Positions 37,462-46,878 of a stretch of DNA of 50,715 bases are shown in pieces. A program made the translations under genes and the position numbers. Under the pieces are notes generated by a model. The model was not told the DNA's origin, searched no databases, and worked only from the letters and a program-made list of their open reading frames with translations. The DNA lies in contig CAITEP010000013.1 of the NCBI GenBank assembly GCA_903891475.1, forward strand, positions 1 to 50,715. Reading direction: 5' to 3'. The DNA comes from an uncultured Mucilaginibacter sp. GTDB taxonomy: Bacteria > Bacteroidota > Bacteroidia > Sphingobacteriales > Sphingobacteriaceae. Numbering within the stretch: position 1 is the stretch's first letter; each line of letters opens with the position of its first letter.

Positions 37462-38043
37462 TTATTTTGAAACAATTTGATTGCGGATTTTACTCAAAAA
37501 TTCAGGGGTAATACCTAAATAGGAGGCAATTTGCGTATTAGGGAGTCGTTGCGATAGTTTAGGATATTGTGCCAGAAAAGCTTCGTACCTATCATGCGCG
37601 GTAAAACTAAAATTACGCAATAATTGATTTTGAAGCTCAATAAATTTTTCCTCAATTATTATCCTAAAATTCCTGTCGAACTTTGGGCAATTAACATAAA
37701 GAAATAGTAAATCAACCTTTTTTATTTGAAAAATAACCGCTGGTTCAATAGCCTCTATGTAAAGCTTGGTTGGTTTTTCGGAATGAAAACTCCCGATATC
37801 CGTTATCCAATCGTTTTCGGCGGCAAATTGAATATTGTGTTCTTTGCCCTTCTCATCAACACCATACATCTTAAAGCAGCCTTGTAATACAAAATTATAA
37901 TGTTTGCAAATATCGCCTTCTTGTAATATAAATTGCCTGCGTTTTACCTTCTTTTCGGTAACACGGGTTTTTAATAAATCTTGCTCCGCCTCATCAAGCG
38001 GCAAATAATTATTAAAATAGGTTATTAATGGTGCTATGTCCAA
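37462..38043 (-). CDS. Crp/Fnr-family transcriptional regulator
   Basis: The 193-residue protein has a cyclic-nucleotide-binding jelly roll (about 15-115: RRQFILQEGDICKHYNFVLQG, FKMYGVDEKGKEHNIQFA) and a short C-terminal helix-turn-helix (QRLPNTQIASYLGITPEFLSKIR). The canonical cAMP-binding Arg-Ser motif is not evident, so the ligand is unknown. The next gene on the same strand is the broken NTF2-like gene, a possible target or partner. Confidence 0.85.
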   Translation of the reverse strand: MDIAPLITYFNNYLPLDEAEQDLLKTRVTEKKVKRRQFILQEGDICKHYNFVLQGCFKMYGVDEKGKEHNIQFAAENDWITDIGSFHSEKPTKLYIEAIEPAVIFQIKKVDLLFLYVNCPKFDRNFRIIIEEKFIELQNQLLRNFSFTAHDRYEAFLAQYPKLSQRLPNTQIASYLGITPEFLSKIRNQIVSK

Positions 38044-38083
38044 CTGTTAAAATTTTATTTTTTTAGTTCTGATTTTTAAGGTT

Positions 38084-40072
38084 TTACTTTTTAGGGAAGA
38101 TATGCATCACCATGCCACCACCCGAATTTACTGATAATTTTAGGCTAGTTTTATTGGTTACTTCCAAATCATATTTAACCAAATGGTTCAAATCAGGGTC
38201 GTTTGCATTGGCATCCTTCCAAATTTCGGCTGTATAATTTCCATCGGGCAAAAAATCAAAAGTAGTATTTACAAACCTGGCCTCATGGTTGGTGATGGCA
38301 CCTATATACCAATCATGGCCTTTTCGTCTAGCAATGTTTATCCATTCTCCGGGCTTGGCACCAATTACATGCGTTTCATCCCATGTGGTAGGTACTTTTT
38401 GCACAAATTCAAACCCTGGTTGATTGATGTAGGCCGTAGGGTCATCGCAAACCATCCCTAAATTATTCTCCAATACCACATACATGGCAAGCATATGGCA
38501 ACGCGTGCCTATTACAAATGGGCGGGTATAATGTATTTTAAATTGGGCGGGTGAAGCCGCCCTGAAACCTCCTAAATGGTAATCGGTAGAGCCGGCCAGC
38601 ATACGGGTAAAGGGTATGTTGATGTCGGCATCAGGGGTTACCCAATTGCTCCATTTATCGTTTTCGTAATTTAGGGTTCCTTCCCTATTAAACTCGTTTG
38701 GATAAGTTCTGCTGGTGCCTGTTGGTTTATATGCCCCATGAAATTGTATATGTAAGTGGTGCAAGGCTGCCTTTTGCAATATTTCTTCCTGCATGTTCAC
38801 CATCTCCTGATCATCACGATCCATAAAATCGCACATCAGGCCCTTTATACCCCATTTTTCATATTGGGCGAAGGTTTCGTCCAGTTTAGGATATAAAGCG
38901 TAAAAATGCACCCAAACTCTTATACCAACCCCTCGTTTTGCAGCCGAATCACAAATTTGTTTCATATCAAGACCCGGAACCGCTTTTGAAGGGTCGGCAT
39001 GTGGGCCTGGCTGAAAACTTACCCCATCATTTACATACCATTCGTGCAAACCATACTCCACCACCGAATGGTATTCAATTCCATATTTGGAACAAAAATC
39101 AACATAGTACATATTGGTAACATAATTGTTTCCGGGCGCGTTAATGGTATCAGGCACTACATCACCATTCCACCAAGGGAAGGTTGTTTTGCCTGGTTTT
39201 AACCAACTCCAGTCTTTTGTCGCAGGTGGCTCATTCAGGTTTGTCAGAATGTTCGATTCTATAAATGCACCCGGTTTATCCCCTATCATCAATACCCGCC
39301 AAGGGCTTTTATTCGGCAGTGTCCATTTTACTTTTATATCTTTTTGTCCGGGTAAGGGCGATAACCTGCTTTCTAAAACATTGTCATGTTTCATTAAATA
39401 CATCCCAGCATAATCGCGAAGCGCAGCCTCCGTAATGGCCATGTATTTACCATTTTTAAATTCAAAAAGTACCGGCATATCCATTAAGGTATCGGCCTTT
39501 AACTCGTTTAAACTAGTTTTTGTGTATAAGCCTTCATGCGAGGTAGTATAATTCACCCTCAACAAAGCGGTAACCATAGGGTTTTGTGTTAAATTAAATG
39601 AATCGGTTTCATCGGTTATGTTTATTGCTGTAGGCATTTGATTCTGTTTTGGTATCATATATCTAAATGCCACACCATCATTAAATACCCTAATCTCTAT
39701 ATTTATAATTCTTTTATCCCCGGTTTTTTCTATTACAGGCACAATCACCCTATTACAATCGCTATGTACCTTACTTGTTTTGCCCGTCATTAATTCATAA
39801 TCTTCGGTTAACCTTTCAATTTTAGATGAAGAAATCACCAAATTATTTTTAAAAGCTCCGCTTTCCTTAAAAGTTAGGTTGAGTCTGGAAACATCCACCA
39901 TTAAAGTTTTTTGATAGCTTATTTTATAAAACAGACCCTCCTTATCGGTACTCAAAGAAAACTGTATTTGTTTATCGGGCGAAGTAATACCGACTACTTT
40001 TTGAGCCTTGGCATTAAAAAATAACAATATCAAAATAGCTAAAAAACAACTTTTTTTAAAAGGCATAATCAA
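38084..40072 (-). CDS. GH97 glycoside hydrolase (retaining type by motif)
   Basis: This 662-residue secreted enzyme has a signal peptide (about 1-24), a GH97 N-terminal beta domain (about 25-280), a TIM barrel (about 290-560) and a C-terminal beta domain. Blocks include FRYMIPKQNQMP, PWRVLMIGDKPGAFIESNILTNL, WVHFYALYP, GLMCDFMDRDDQEMVN, HLHIQFHGAYKPTG and GTRCHMLAMYVVLENN. GH97 contains inverting alpha-glucosidases and retaining alpha-galactosidases. The Asp in CDFMDRDDQ is at the place expected for the nucleophile of retaining members, so alpha-galactosidase-like action is likely but not proven. The ATG at 40072 precedes a second Met two codons on. Confidence 0.9.
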   Translation of the reverse strand: MIMPFKKSCFLAILILLFFNAKAQKVVGITSPDKQIQFSLSTDKEGLFYKISYQKTLMVDVSRLNLTFKESGAFKNNLVISSSKIERLTEDYELMTGKTSKVHSDCNRVIVPVIEKTGDKRIINIEIRVFNDGVAFRYMIPKQNQMPTAINITDETDSFNLTQNPMVTALLRVNYTTSHEGLYTKTSLNELKADTLMDMPVLFEFKNGKYMAITEAALRDYAGMYLMKHDNVLESRLSPLPGQKDIKVKWTLPNKSPWRVLMIGDKPGAFIESNILTNLNEPPATKDWSWLKPGKTTFPWWNGDVVPDTINAPGNNYVTNMYYVDFCSKYGIEYHSVVEYGLHEWYVNDGVSFQPGPHADPSKAVPGLDMKQICDSAAKRGVGIRVWVHFYALYPKLDETFAQYEKWGIKGLMCDFMDRDDQEMVNMQEEILQKAALHHLHIQFHGAYKPTGTSRTYPNEFNREGTLNYENDKWSNWVTPDADINIPFTRMLAGSTDYHLGGFRAASPAQFKIHYTRPFVIGTRCHMLAMYVVLENNLGMVCDDPTAYINQPGFEFVQKVPTTWDETHVIGAKPGEWINIARRKGHDWYIGAITNHEARFVNTTFDFLPDGNYTAEIWKDANANDPDLNHLVKYDLEVTNKTSLKLSVNSGGGMVMHIFPKK

Positions 40073-40348
40073 TTGGGTTTATATATACAATGTAAAACTT
40101 AAAGGTAACTACTTATTTTAACAAATTGACTGGTAAATAAAAAACGGGTAAAAGCAACCACACTAAACCGCAAGCCGTTGCAAGCTGATTGCCTATTTAG
40201 TTACTACCAAAAGTAAGTGATTGCCATTTACCCGATTACCTTTAAATATGATTTTTTTATAGAGAGAATTATAAAACCTGCAATCTATTTAAATGACGAG
40301 GTATTTTTGGTTTGGTTGCACCAATAAGGTAAATAGTTGAAATCTGAA

Positions 40349-40861
40349 TTATAACTGCTTTTCCATCACAATTAATTCAATCTTGCTTTTCGGGATCCCA
40401 AATTTTTCATCTTCATGAAATGGAATTATTTCGCCAGTTGGTATGAATCCTCGGCGTTGGTACCATTCAATTAATTCGGTACGTGAACTAATAACAGTAA
40501 TGGTTAGCGTGTTGCAACCTAATTTATTTGCATGGGCTTCGGCAGCTATCAACAAACTCCTACCTACTCCCTTTGCCTGTAATAAAGGTGAAACGCTAAA
40601 CATGCCTAAATATAGTTTTGGGGTTCGGATTTCGAGGTAAACAGAACCTATGATATCGCCCGAAACATCATCAGTATACTTTAAAAGAATAATATTAGGA
40701 TTTAAAAAATAACCAGCTAAGGTTTCTTTATCAATTCTTAAACCATCTAATAAATGAGCTTCGGTGGTCCAGCCTAATTTTGAGTTTTCTCCACGGTAAG
40801 CCTCATTCACTAAGTGGTACAAAGCATCAAGGTCGCTTTGCTGCGCTATTTCAATTGCCAT
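40349..40861 (-). CDS. GNAT-family N-acetyltransferase
   Basis: This 170-residue acetyl-CoA-dependent acetyltransferase has the core GNAT motif A (YLGMFSVSPLLQAKGVGRSLLIAAEAHA) and the C-terminal WYQRRGFIPTGE block. Substrate not predictable. It is the third gene of a minus-strand group with a cupin (11 bases upstream) and a histidine kinase. Confidence 0.85.
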   Translation of the reverse strand: MAIEIAQQSDLDALYHLVNEAYRGENSKLGWTTEAHLLDGLRIDKETLAGYFLNPNIILLKYTDDVSGDIIGSVYLEIRTPKLYLGMFSVSPLLQAKGVGRSLLIAAEAHANKLGCNTLTITVISSRTELIEWYQRRGFIPTGEIIPFHEDEKFGIPKSKIELIVMEKQL

Positions 40862-40872
40862 ATTAATATTAT

Positions 40873-41208
40873 TTACAGTGCCTTGTAATCTTCTCTTACT
40901 GGGCTAAAAATATCAATTAATTTGCAATCGGTCATAGCTATTCCGTGATGCCATGCGTAGGAAGGAATAATAACGAATAAACCGGGTTGTAAAGTTTGGG
41001 TAATATCATTCACTGTTAATTCAAAACTGCCTTCCAATACAAAAGTACACTGCTCATGAACATGCTGGTGATTAGCAATGTTGCTACCTGCTTTTACGTC
41101 AACAAAATTGATAGTAATACTGGGGGTATGAATTAATTTAGAAAAGAACCCGGGGGCTACTTCTTTTATGGCAATATCGGCAAAGTTTTTAAAAAAATCG
41201 TTTTCCAT
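40873..41208 (-). CDS. Small single-domain cupin
   Basis: This 111-residue protein carries cupin motif 1 (GSNIANHQHVHEQCTFVLEGSFEL, with His-x-His and Glu metal ligands) and motif 2 (PGLFVIIPSYAWHHGI). It may bind a metal and a small ligand, or act as an isomerase or dioxygenase; the activity is unknown. It starts six bases after the histidine kinase stop. Confidence 0.82.
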   Translation of the reverse strand: MENDFFKNFADIAIKEVAPGFFSKLIHTPSITINFVDVKAGSNIANHQHVHEQCTFVLEGSFELTVNDITQTLQPGLFVIIPSYAWHHGIAMTDCKLIDIFSPVREDYKAL

Positions 41209-41214
41209 GCAAAC

Positions 41215-42408
41215 CTAAAAAATAATGGTAAAGGTAGTACCCTTATTTAGGGTACTTTCAACAGTAATGCTACCCTTAATGCATTCAATAAATTCTTTTA
41301 CCAAAAGCATGCCCAAACCACTTCCCTTTTCGCTATTAGTTCCTAAAGTGGTATTTGAGGTAGTACCATTTAATAATTCATTTGCTTTTTCCATGGTCAT
41401 ACCTACCCCGGTATCGGCAATTGTTAATATGGTTTGGACACCATTTTTCTTACAATTAACAGATATTGTTCCGTTATAGGTGAATTTATTGGCATTGCTA
41501 ATCAAATTCCTTAATAAAAACTCCAGGATGTTTTGGTCGGAATAAACTACTTTATTTTTATCAACCAAATTCAACAATTTATTGTTCTTGATTAAGCTAT
41601 TTAAAGCTTCGAGCTCAAAAATCTGTTTGATTAATTGATGTAAATTAAAATCATTGAATTTAAGCTTGCTAAATTGCAAATGAAGCTGCCCCCAATTTAC
41701 CACATTCTCTACCATTTGCAAGGTGCTATCTAACTGCCCAGCAACCATACCCATCATTTCAGATACGTCTTTATCATCCAAAACTTCCGATTGTCTAAGT
41801 TCTATCGTATTTTTTAAGGAGGTGAGGGGATTCCTTACATCATGCGCTAAAACCGAAATGATACTTTTTTGGGTATCAATTAAATTATGAAGGCTTTTAT
41901 TTTTAATACGCAGTTCAATAATATTTACGATGGTTTTTGCCATTACCTTTAAGCCAAACTTCTGCTCATCGCTTAATTTACCGGGTACAATATCTCCAAC
42001 ACATAAAGTTCCTAAACCACTCCCGGTACTGGTAATAAGGGGTACGCCGGCATAAAACCGGATATAAGGCTCATTTATAACCATCGGGTTATCATGAAAC
42101 CTACTATCTAAAGTCATGTCCGAAATTTCAAATAGTTCTTCATCTAAAATGGCATGCCCACAAACAGAAATTTCCCTTGAAATTTCAGAAATATCAATAC
42201 CATGTTTAGCCTTGAACCATTGTCTATTATTGTCAATAAAGCCAATTAATGAAAGTGGCACATTGCATAGCTGCGCTGCAAATTTTACAATTTCGTCAAA
42301 AACCGGTTCTTGAGGGGTATCTAATAATCGGCTATCATATAACTCTTGTAACCTAGTTTGTTCATTAACCGGAACCTTTGCCGACATCATACTAATTTCC
42401 TCCATCAT
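41215..42408 (-). CDS. GAF-domain sensor histidine kinase
   Basis: This 397-residue soluble kinase has no membrane segment. A GAF domain (about 25-165: FDEIVKFAAQLCNVPLSLIGFID, REISVCGHAILDEE, GVPLITSTGSGLGTLCVGD) is followed by a HisKA domain with His189 in SVLAHDVRNPLTSLKN. The ATPase domain has NLISNANKFT, IADTGVGM, GSGLGMLLVKEF. It is probably an intracellular signal sensor. There is no response regulator nearby. The start ATG at 42408 is followed by a second Met; either could be used. It heads a three-gene group with the cupin and GNAT genes. Confidence 0.88.
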   Translation of the reverse strand: MMEEISMMSAKVPVNEQTRLQELYDSRLLDTPQEPVFDEIVKFAAQLCNVPLSLIGFIDNNRQWFKAKHGIDISEISREISVCGHAILDEELFEISDMTLDSRFHDNPMVINEPYIRFYAGVPLITSTGSGLGTLCVGDIVPGKLSDEQKFGLKVMAKTIVNIIELRIKNKSLHNLIDTQKSIISVLAHDVRNPLTSLKNTIELRQSEVLDDKDVSEMMGMVAGQLDSTLQMVENVVNWGQLHLQFSKLKFNDFNLHQLIKQIFELEALNSLIKNNKLLNLVDKNKVVYSDQNILEFLLRNLISNANKFTYNGTISVNCKKNGVQTILTIADTGVGMTMEKANELLNGTTSNTTLGTNSEKGSGLGMLLVKEFIECIKGSITVESTLNKGTTFTIIF

Positions 42409-42943
42409 AGCAATAAATGTTATTCATTATAGTAGAACTATTTTAAATACTCGTAGAAAGCAATTAAATATTAAATTTTATTATTAATACTTGCAAATTC
42501 CAGATTTATAACAGTAGATATTAAGGTTTAACGTTTATTATGTGAATATTGTTGTTATTTTTTTATTTTTTTAACTATAAGGGATTTGCAAATTATCAAA
42601 AAAAAAGCCATCTTATAGAACGATTAAGCAATTATTGCCAATATACTAAAATAATATTTATTATTAGCTACAAATATAATTTACTTAAATAAAAAAATTA
42701 AATTCCATGTTTAATTCAAATACCGAATATCTAGGTATTTTTTGTATACTCAATCAAAATTAAAACCGATTTCAAATAATTTTGTTTAATGTTAAGGATT
42801 TATGTAAACGCTTAAAAATTGATCTAAGTTGTTAATTTGTATTATTATTTTTAAATTTTAATACTGGCAACTAAAATCATATTTTTCATGCGCTTCTTTT
42901 CGTTATTTTGTTAGAATGAAAAATAGTATATAGTTTAGGGTAT
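42409..42943. other. Long AT-rich region between the GAF kinase and cbpA
   Basis: This 535-base gap between divergent genes has no convincing ORF. AAATACC (42718-42724) and GGTATTT (42734-42740) form a hairpin followed by TTTG, which would act on the plus strand, where no gene ends nearby. Otherwise the sequence is AT-rich and I see no riboswitch or repeat motif. Confidence 0.4.
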
Positions 42944-43846
42944 ATGGCATTTATTGATTATTATCAAATTTTAGGCATCTCAAAGGCAGCATCCGAAAAG
43001 GATATAAAAAACGCGTATAGAAAATTAGCTCGTAAATATCATCCTGATTTAAACCCGAATGATAAGGAAGCGAATAAGAAATTTCAACAATTGAATGAAG
43101 CTAATGAAGTATTGAGCGATCCGGAAAAGCGTAAAAAATACGATCAATATGGTGAAAATTGGGAACATGGTGCCGAATATGAAGCCCAAAAACGTCAACA
43201 AAGCCAACGGAAGCAACCAGGCGGTAATTATTCAAGTCCTTTTGGTGGAGCGGCTGATTTTGGCGATGATAGTTTTTCTGATTTTTTTCAATCCATGTTC
43301 GGGCAGGGCAAAAGAACCTCTAGCGGCCGGCAAACCAAATACCGTGGACAAGATTTAAATGCCGAATTACAATTAGGTTTATTGGATATTGCCGAAACCC
43401 ATAAAAGAACAATTACCATAAATGGTAAAAGTATAAGATTAACCATACCGGGAGGTATTGAAAACGGACAAACTATCAAGATTGCAGGTCATGGCAACCC
43501 TGGACAAAACGGAGGGCCAACTGGGGATTTATTTATTAAGTTTAATATAACAGATGATCCTAGGTTTACGCGTAATGGCAGTGATTTATTAAGCACGATA
43601 AAGCTCGACCTTTATACAGCTATACTGGGTGGCGATGTAACCATTGATACTTTAAATAGCAAAGTTAAAGTAAAGGTGAAGCCTGAAACACAAAACGGTA
43701 CAAAAGTAAAATTAAAAGGCAAAGGGCTACCAGTATATAAGAAAGAAGGTGAGTTTGGCGATTTTTATATTACCTACGAAATACAAATACCAACCAATTT
43801 GACGGAGCAACAAATTGCATTGTTTAAAGAGTTATCAAAAAGTTAA
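42944..43846 (+). CDS. cbpA: CbpA-type J-domain co-chaperone
   Basis: This 300-residue Hsp40 has an N-terminal J domain with HPD at 33-35 ([10 protein letters not shown]), a Gly/Phe-rich linker (about 95-130: [21 protein letters not shown]) and two C-terminal substrate-binding beta domains (about 140-300). The zinc-finger region of DnaJ is absent, which is the CbpA layout. It stimulates DnaK ATPase. A CbpM-like gene follows on the same strand after 64 bases, the usual arrangement. Confidence 0.92.
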   Translation: MAFIDYYQILGISKAASEKDIKNAYRKLARKYHPDLNPNDKEANKKFQQLNEANEVLSDPEKRKKYDQYGENWEHGAEYEAQKRQQSQRKQPGGNYSSPFGGAADFGDDSFSDFFQSMFGQGKRTSSGRQTKYRGQDLNAELQLGLLDIAETHKRTITINGKSIRLTIPGGIENGQTIKIAGHGNPGQNGGPTGDLFIKFNITDDPRFTRNGSDLLSTIKLDLYTAILGGDVTIDTLNSKVKVKVKPETQNGTKVKLKGKGLPVYKKEGEFGDFYITYEIQIPTNLTEQQIALFKELSKS

Positions 43847-43910
43847 GATTAAATTTAAGGGTTAATACCAAGAAAATATAGTTTAGATATTTTAATTCGA
43901 ATTTACAGTT

Positions 43911-44195
43911 ATGGCAAAAGTTAATTTAATCCCAGTTGTTGATATTTGCAAGTTTCATGAAGTTGATTTAAACTTTATTAACGATTTAAGAAATGCCGAA
44001 TTGATAGATTTTGAGGAAATTGAAACCTCAAGCTATATATCAGAAGCCGACTTAATAAAGATTGAAAAAGCCATCAGGCTACATATGGAATTAGAAATAA
44101 ACTTAGCCGGTATTGAGGCCATCTACCATTTACTGGACCGCATTGAGGCCATGCAGCAAGAAATAATTCATTTAAAAAACCGCCGGATACACTAA
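43911..44195 (+). CDS. cbpM: CbpM-like modulator of CbpA
   Basis: This 94-residue MerR-like small protein has helix-turn-helix-type sequence (NLIPVVDICKFHEVDLNFINDLRNAELI) and a C-terminal coiled coil (EAIYHLLDRIEAMQQEIIHLKN). CbpM binds the J domain of CbpA and blocks its work with DnaK. The call rests on size, pattern and position after cbpA. Confidence 0.85.
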   Translation: MAKVNLIPVVDICKFHEVDLNFINDLRNAELIDFEEIETSSYISEADLIKIEKAIRLHMELEINLAGIEAIYHLLDRIEAMQQEIIHLKNRRIH

Positions 44196-44249
44196 TCCTA
44201 TTTTAATTGATACCAATAAATAGTTAAAAAATACAATCAATTCAAGGGT

Positions 44250-45158
44250 TTAAAATTTATAAGTAATCCCCGCGCCAAAAATTTGTTTAATCTGCAATAA
44301 TGAATGGTAGGTGGTTACTCCATTAACTGTTTGACCAACTTTCGCGTTCGGATCTGATACCAATTCAACACCGGTATTAACAGTTACCAATTTATTAACC
44401 TTCATAAAGAGATTGGCAGAATAATCCATAAAAACATTTTGAGGTTTGGATAGGTAATTGGAGTAGAGTTTCAAAATATTTTCTAAAGAGATATTTTTTG
44501 CCATATTAATTTTATAATAGGCATCAAGCGATGCACCAAACTCATAGAGCGCATTTTCTCCGGGTTTAACACCAAAAGCTCCCTGAGCTGCTAGTATATC
44601 GTTCTCAACAAAAGTTAATCGACCAGCCAATGGTGAAATATTTATTCTAAAATCATCGGATTTTTTGTACGCAAAACCAGGACCAAAGGTTAAATATGCG
44701 GGTGCAAATAATGCGGATATTAACGTGCCCTTATTATTGCTATCATAAGTATTGCCATTGGTTAACTGGGTCTGAAAATTGGCATAAAAAGTATAAATCC
44801 AATATTTAGCCGCTTTATAACCTAATAAGGAGTTTAAAATTAAGCGGTCATCGTTTTTACGCCAGCCTAAGCCAGTTTGGTTACTTAAACCATAACCTAG
44901 TATGGTTTTATTGTCCCAACTCCAATTGGCTTTTTTATAATCAAAATCATAATCAAGTACCAAATTGGCAGCAAATGAATTTACACCACCCGATGCCCAA
45001 TTATTAAAAGAGCTTTGTCCAATTAATAAAGTATTAACGCCATGTATTTTCCAGTAATGATTAGTGTCTTTTTTTGCAGAATCAGCAGCGGTTTTAGTTT
45101 GAGAAAAACCGGTAAAACTAATTGTTAGTAATAAAATTATTGGTAAAAATCGTTTCAT
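44250..45158 (-). CDS. DUF3078 outer-membrane-like secreted protein
   Basis: This protein of 302 residues starts at the ATG at 45158 (MKRFLPIILLLTISFTGFSQ, a signal peptide). The frame from 45188 adds ten residues before the signal and is rejected. Residues 42-140 hold the DUF3078 pattern: HGVNTLLIGQSSFNNWASGGVNSFAA, NLVLDYDFDYKKANWSWDNKT, GYGLSNQTGLGWRKNDDRL. The rest alternates polar and aromatic residues and ends in IFGAGITYKF, suggesting a beta barrel. The family function is unknown. A candidate -7 box lies at 45212-45219. Confidence 0.85.
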   Translation of the reverse strand: MKRFLPIILLLTISFTGFSQTKTAADSAKKDTNHYWKIHGVNTLLIGQSSFNNWASGGVNSFAANLVLDYDFDYKKANWSWDNKTILGYGLSNQTGLGWRKNDDRLILNSLLGYKAAKYWIYTFYANFQTQLTNGNTYDSNNKGTLISALFAPAYLTFGPGFAYKKSDDFRINISPLAGRLTFVENDILAAQGAFGVKPGENALYEFGASLDAYYKINMAKNISLENILKLYSNYLSKPQNVFMDYSANLFMKVNKLVTVNTGVELVSDPNAKVGQTVNGVTTYHSLLQIKQIFGAGITYKF

Positions 45159-45211
45159 AAGGTAAATTGTATCAAGTTCAACAGGCAATTAATTTATTAA
45201 TTAAATTTTAG

Positions 45212-45219
45212 CAAATATA
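45212..45219 (-). promoter_or_regulatory. Candidate -7 box for the DUF3078 gene
   Basis: TATATTTG on the minus strand matches the TAnnTTTG consensus, about 54 bases before the ATG at 45158. Confidence 0.4.
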
Positions 45220-45359
45220 ATTATTAAAAAAAATTTGGCAATTAAAATTGATTAAGATACTGTTAAAAAACCAAAAACAATAGCTCGGTATGCCACCCAA
45301 AAATATCTTAACTAGCTTACATTAAAGCAATTGTGCTGAAGTGGAAAACGCATTTTTTA

Positions 45360-46646
45360 TCAAATTGTAAAAAACATACCAATAGCGGCGGCGGCCATTA
45401 TTATAAAAGTTATCCAAAGCAATATGTTTGATGTTAATCCACTTTTATTAGCACCCATAATGCTCTGTCTTGAAGCAATGTTTACAATTAAAAATAACAA
45501 AGGCACTGCTGCAATTCCATTTAAAACTGCGGAGTAAACCAGTGCTTTAACAGGATTTACCCCTAAAAAATTCAAGAACAGACCCACTAAAGTAGCAGCT
45601 ATAATTATTCCATAAAAACCTGGTGCTTTTTTTATTTTTAAATCTAAACTAGCTTTCCACCCAAATGCCTCTGAAACAGCATAGGAAGCTGAACCAGAAA
45701 GTACCGGAATAGCCAATAGGCCCAATCCTAAAATCCCAACTGAAAAAATTAGTTTAGCTAAAAAGCCCGCGTTTGGAAAACTGTTTACCAATGGTTCCAA
45801 TGCTTTGGCGGCATCAGCGGCTGTTTTTACGTCTTTCACTCCTCCCTTGTTTAATACTGTTGCTGCAACAATAATAATGCTCCAAGTGGCAAATTGTGAA
45901 AACAGCATACCAAAAGTATTGTCTAAGCGCATTTTTTTGATACCAACTGAACCAACAACCTGCCGCTTTTTAAACAATAACTGTTTTTCATTTACCTCCT
46001 CTACTTCTTGTGAGGCTTCCCAAAAAAACATATAAGGTGATATAGTGGTACCTAAAATACCAGTAATGATAAAAAAGAAAGCGAAAGAAAGTTCAAAATG
46101 AGGAATTATGGTTGCCTTTAGAATAGTAAACCAGGGCTGCTTAACCATAAACAAGGTTAATGGATAAGCTAATAATATCATGGCCAACCATTTTAAAATA
46201 TTTGAGTAAACTTTATAGCGTGTAAAAACCTCCAAAAGTAAAATAATACTTGTAAATAATAAGGTAAGTACAATAAAGGGCAATGGAACTAATAATTGGG
46301 CAGCGGCAGCCATAGCACCCAAATCAGCTCCAATATTAATAACATTGGCAACCAAAACGGTACCTACCACCAAATACAATATGGTTTTATTATAGTTTTC
46401 TTTTACAACAGCTGTTATTCCTTTTCCGGTTACTAACCCAATGCGCGCGCAAGCTTCTTGGACTGCAACCAATAGCGGAAGCGTCCATAAAGCAATCCAC
46501 AACTGACCATAACCAAATTGAGCCCCAGTTTGTGAGTAGGTTGCGATGCCCGAAGGATCATCATCGGCAGCACCTGTTACCAAACCTGGGCCTAACTTAC
46601 TCCAAAAACCTTTTATCTTGACTAATAGTACATTACTTTTCTTCAT
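45360..46646 (-). CDS. NRAMP/SLC11-like divalent metal transporter, divergent
   Basis: This 428-residue protein has about eleven membrane helices with the LeuT-like inverted repeat of NRAMP transporters. Helix 1 reads GLVTGAADDDPSGIATYSQTGA (residues 21-42), where Mn/Fe transporters have DPGN: Asp and Pro remain but the metal-coordinating Asn is absent. Helix 6 reads GTTISPYMFFWEASQEVEE, where they have MPH: the coordinating Met is Ser203. These are the residues that select transition metals, so the substrate may differ from Mn2+ or Fe2+. Its gene appears to be a single unit. Confidence 0.83.
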   Translation of the reverse strand: MKKSNVLLVKIKGFWSKLGPGLVTGAADDDPSGIATYSQTGAQFGYGQLWIALWTLPLLVAVQEACARIGLVTGKGITAVVKENYNKTILYLVVGTVLVANVINIGADLGAMAAAAQLLVPLPFIVLTLLFTSIILLLEVFTRYKVYSNILKWLAMILLAYPLTLFMVKQPWFTILKATIIPHFELSFAFFFIITGILGTTISPYMFFWEASQEVEEVNEKQLLFKKRQVVGSVGIKKMRLDNTFGMLFSQFATWSIIIVAATVLNKGGVKDVKTAADAAKALEPLVNSFPNAGFLAKLIFSVGILGLGLLAIPVLSGSASYAVSEAFGWKASLDLKIKKAPGFYGIIIAATLVGLFLNFLGVNPVKALVYSAVLNGIAAVPLLFLIVNIASRQSIMGANKSGLTSNILLWITFIIMAAAAIGMFFTI

Positions 46647-46878
46647 CCATCGGAAAATAAAAATTCATAGCTTATATTAAAATTCTACTATTTGAATACA
46701 ATAATGACATTAAAAGTTTTGGGATTTGCCCGATTAGGTGAAATAAATATTTACGGATTAAATTTAATTTATACACTTATCACATCGAAATTGATAAGAA
46801 TAGGGCTATTGGGATAAGAAATTGCTTATAGTATGCATTACAGCTTGGATGCATTTTATTCCTCCCAAGGTTATGGAT

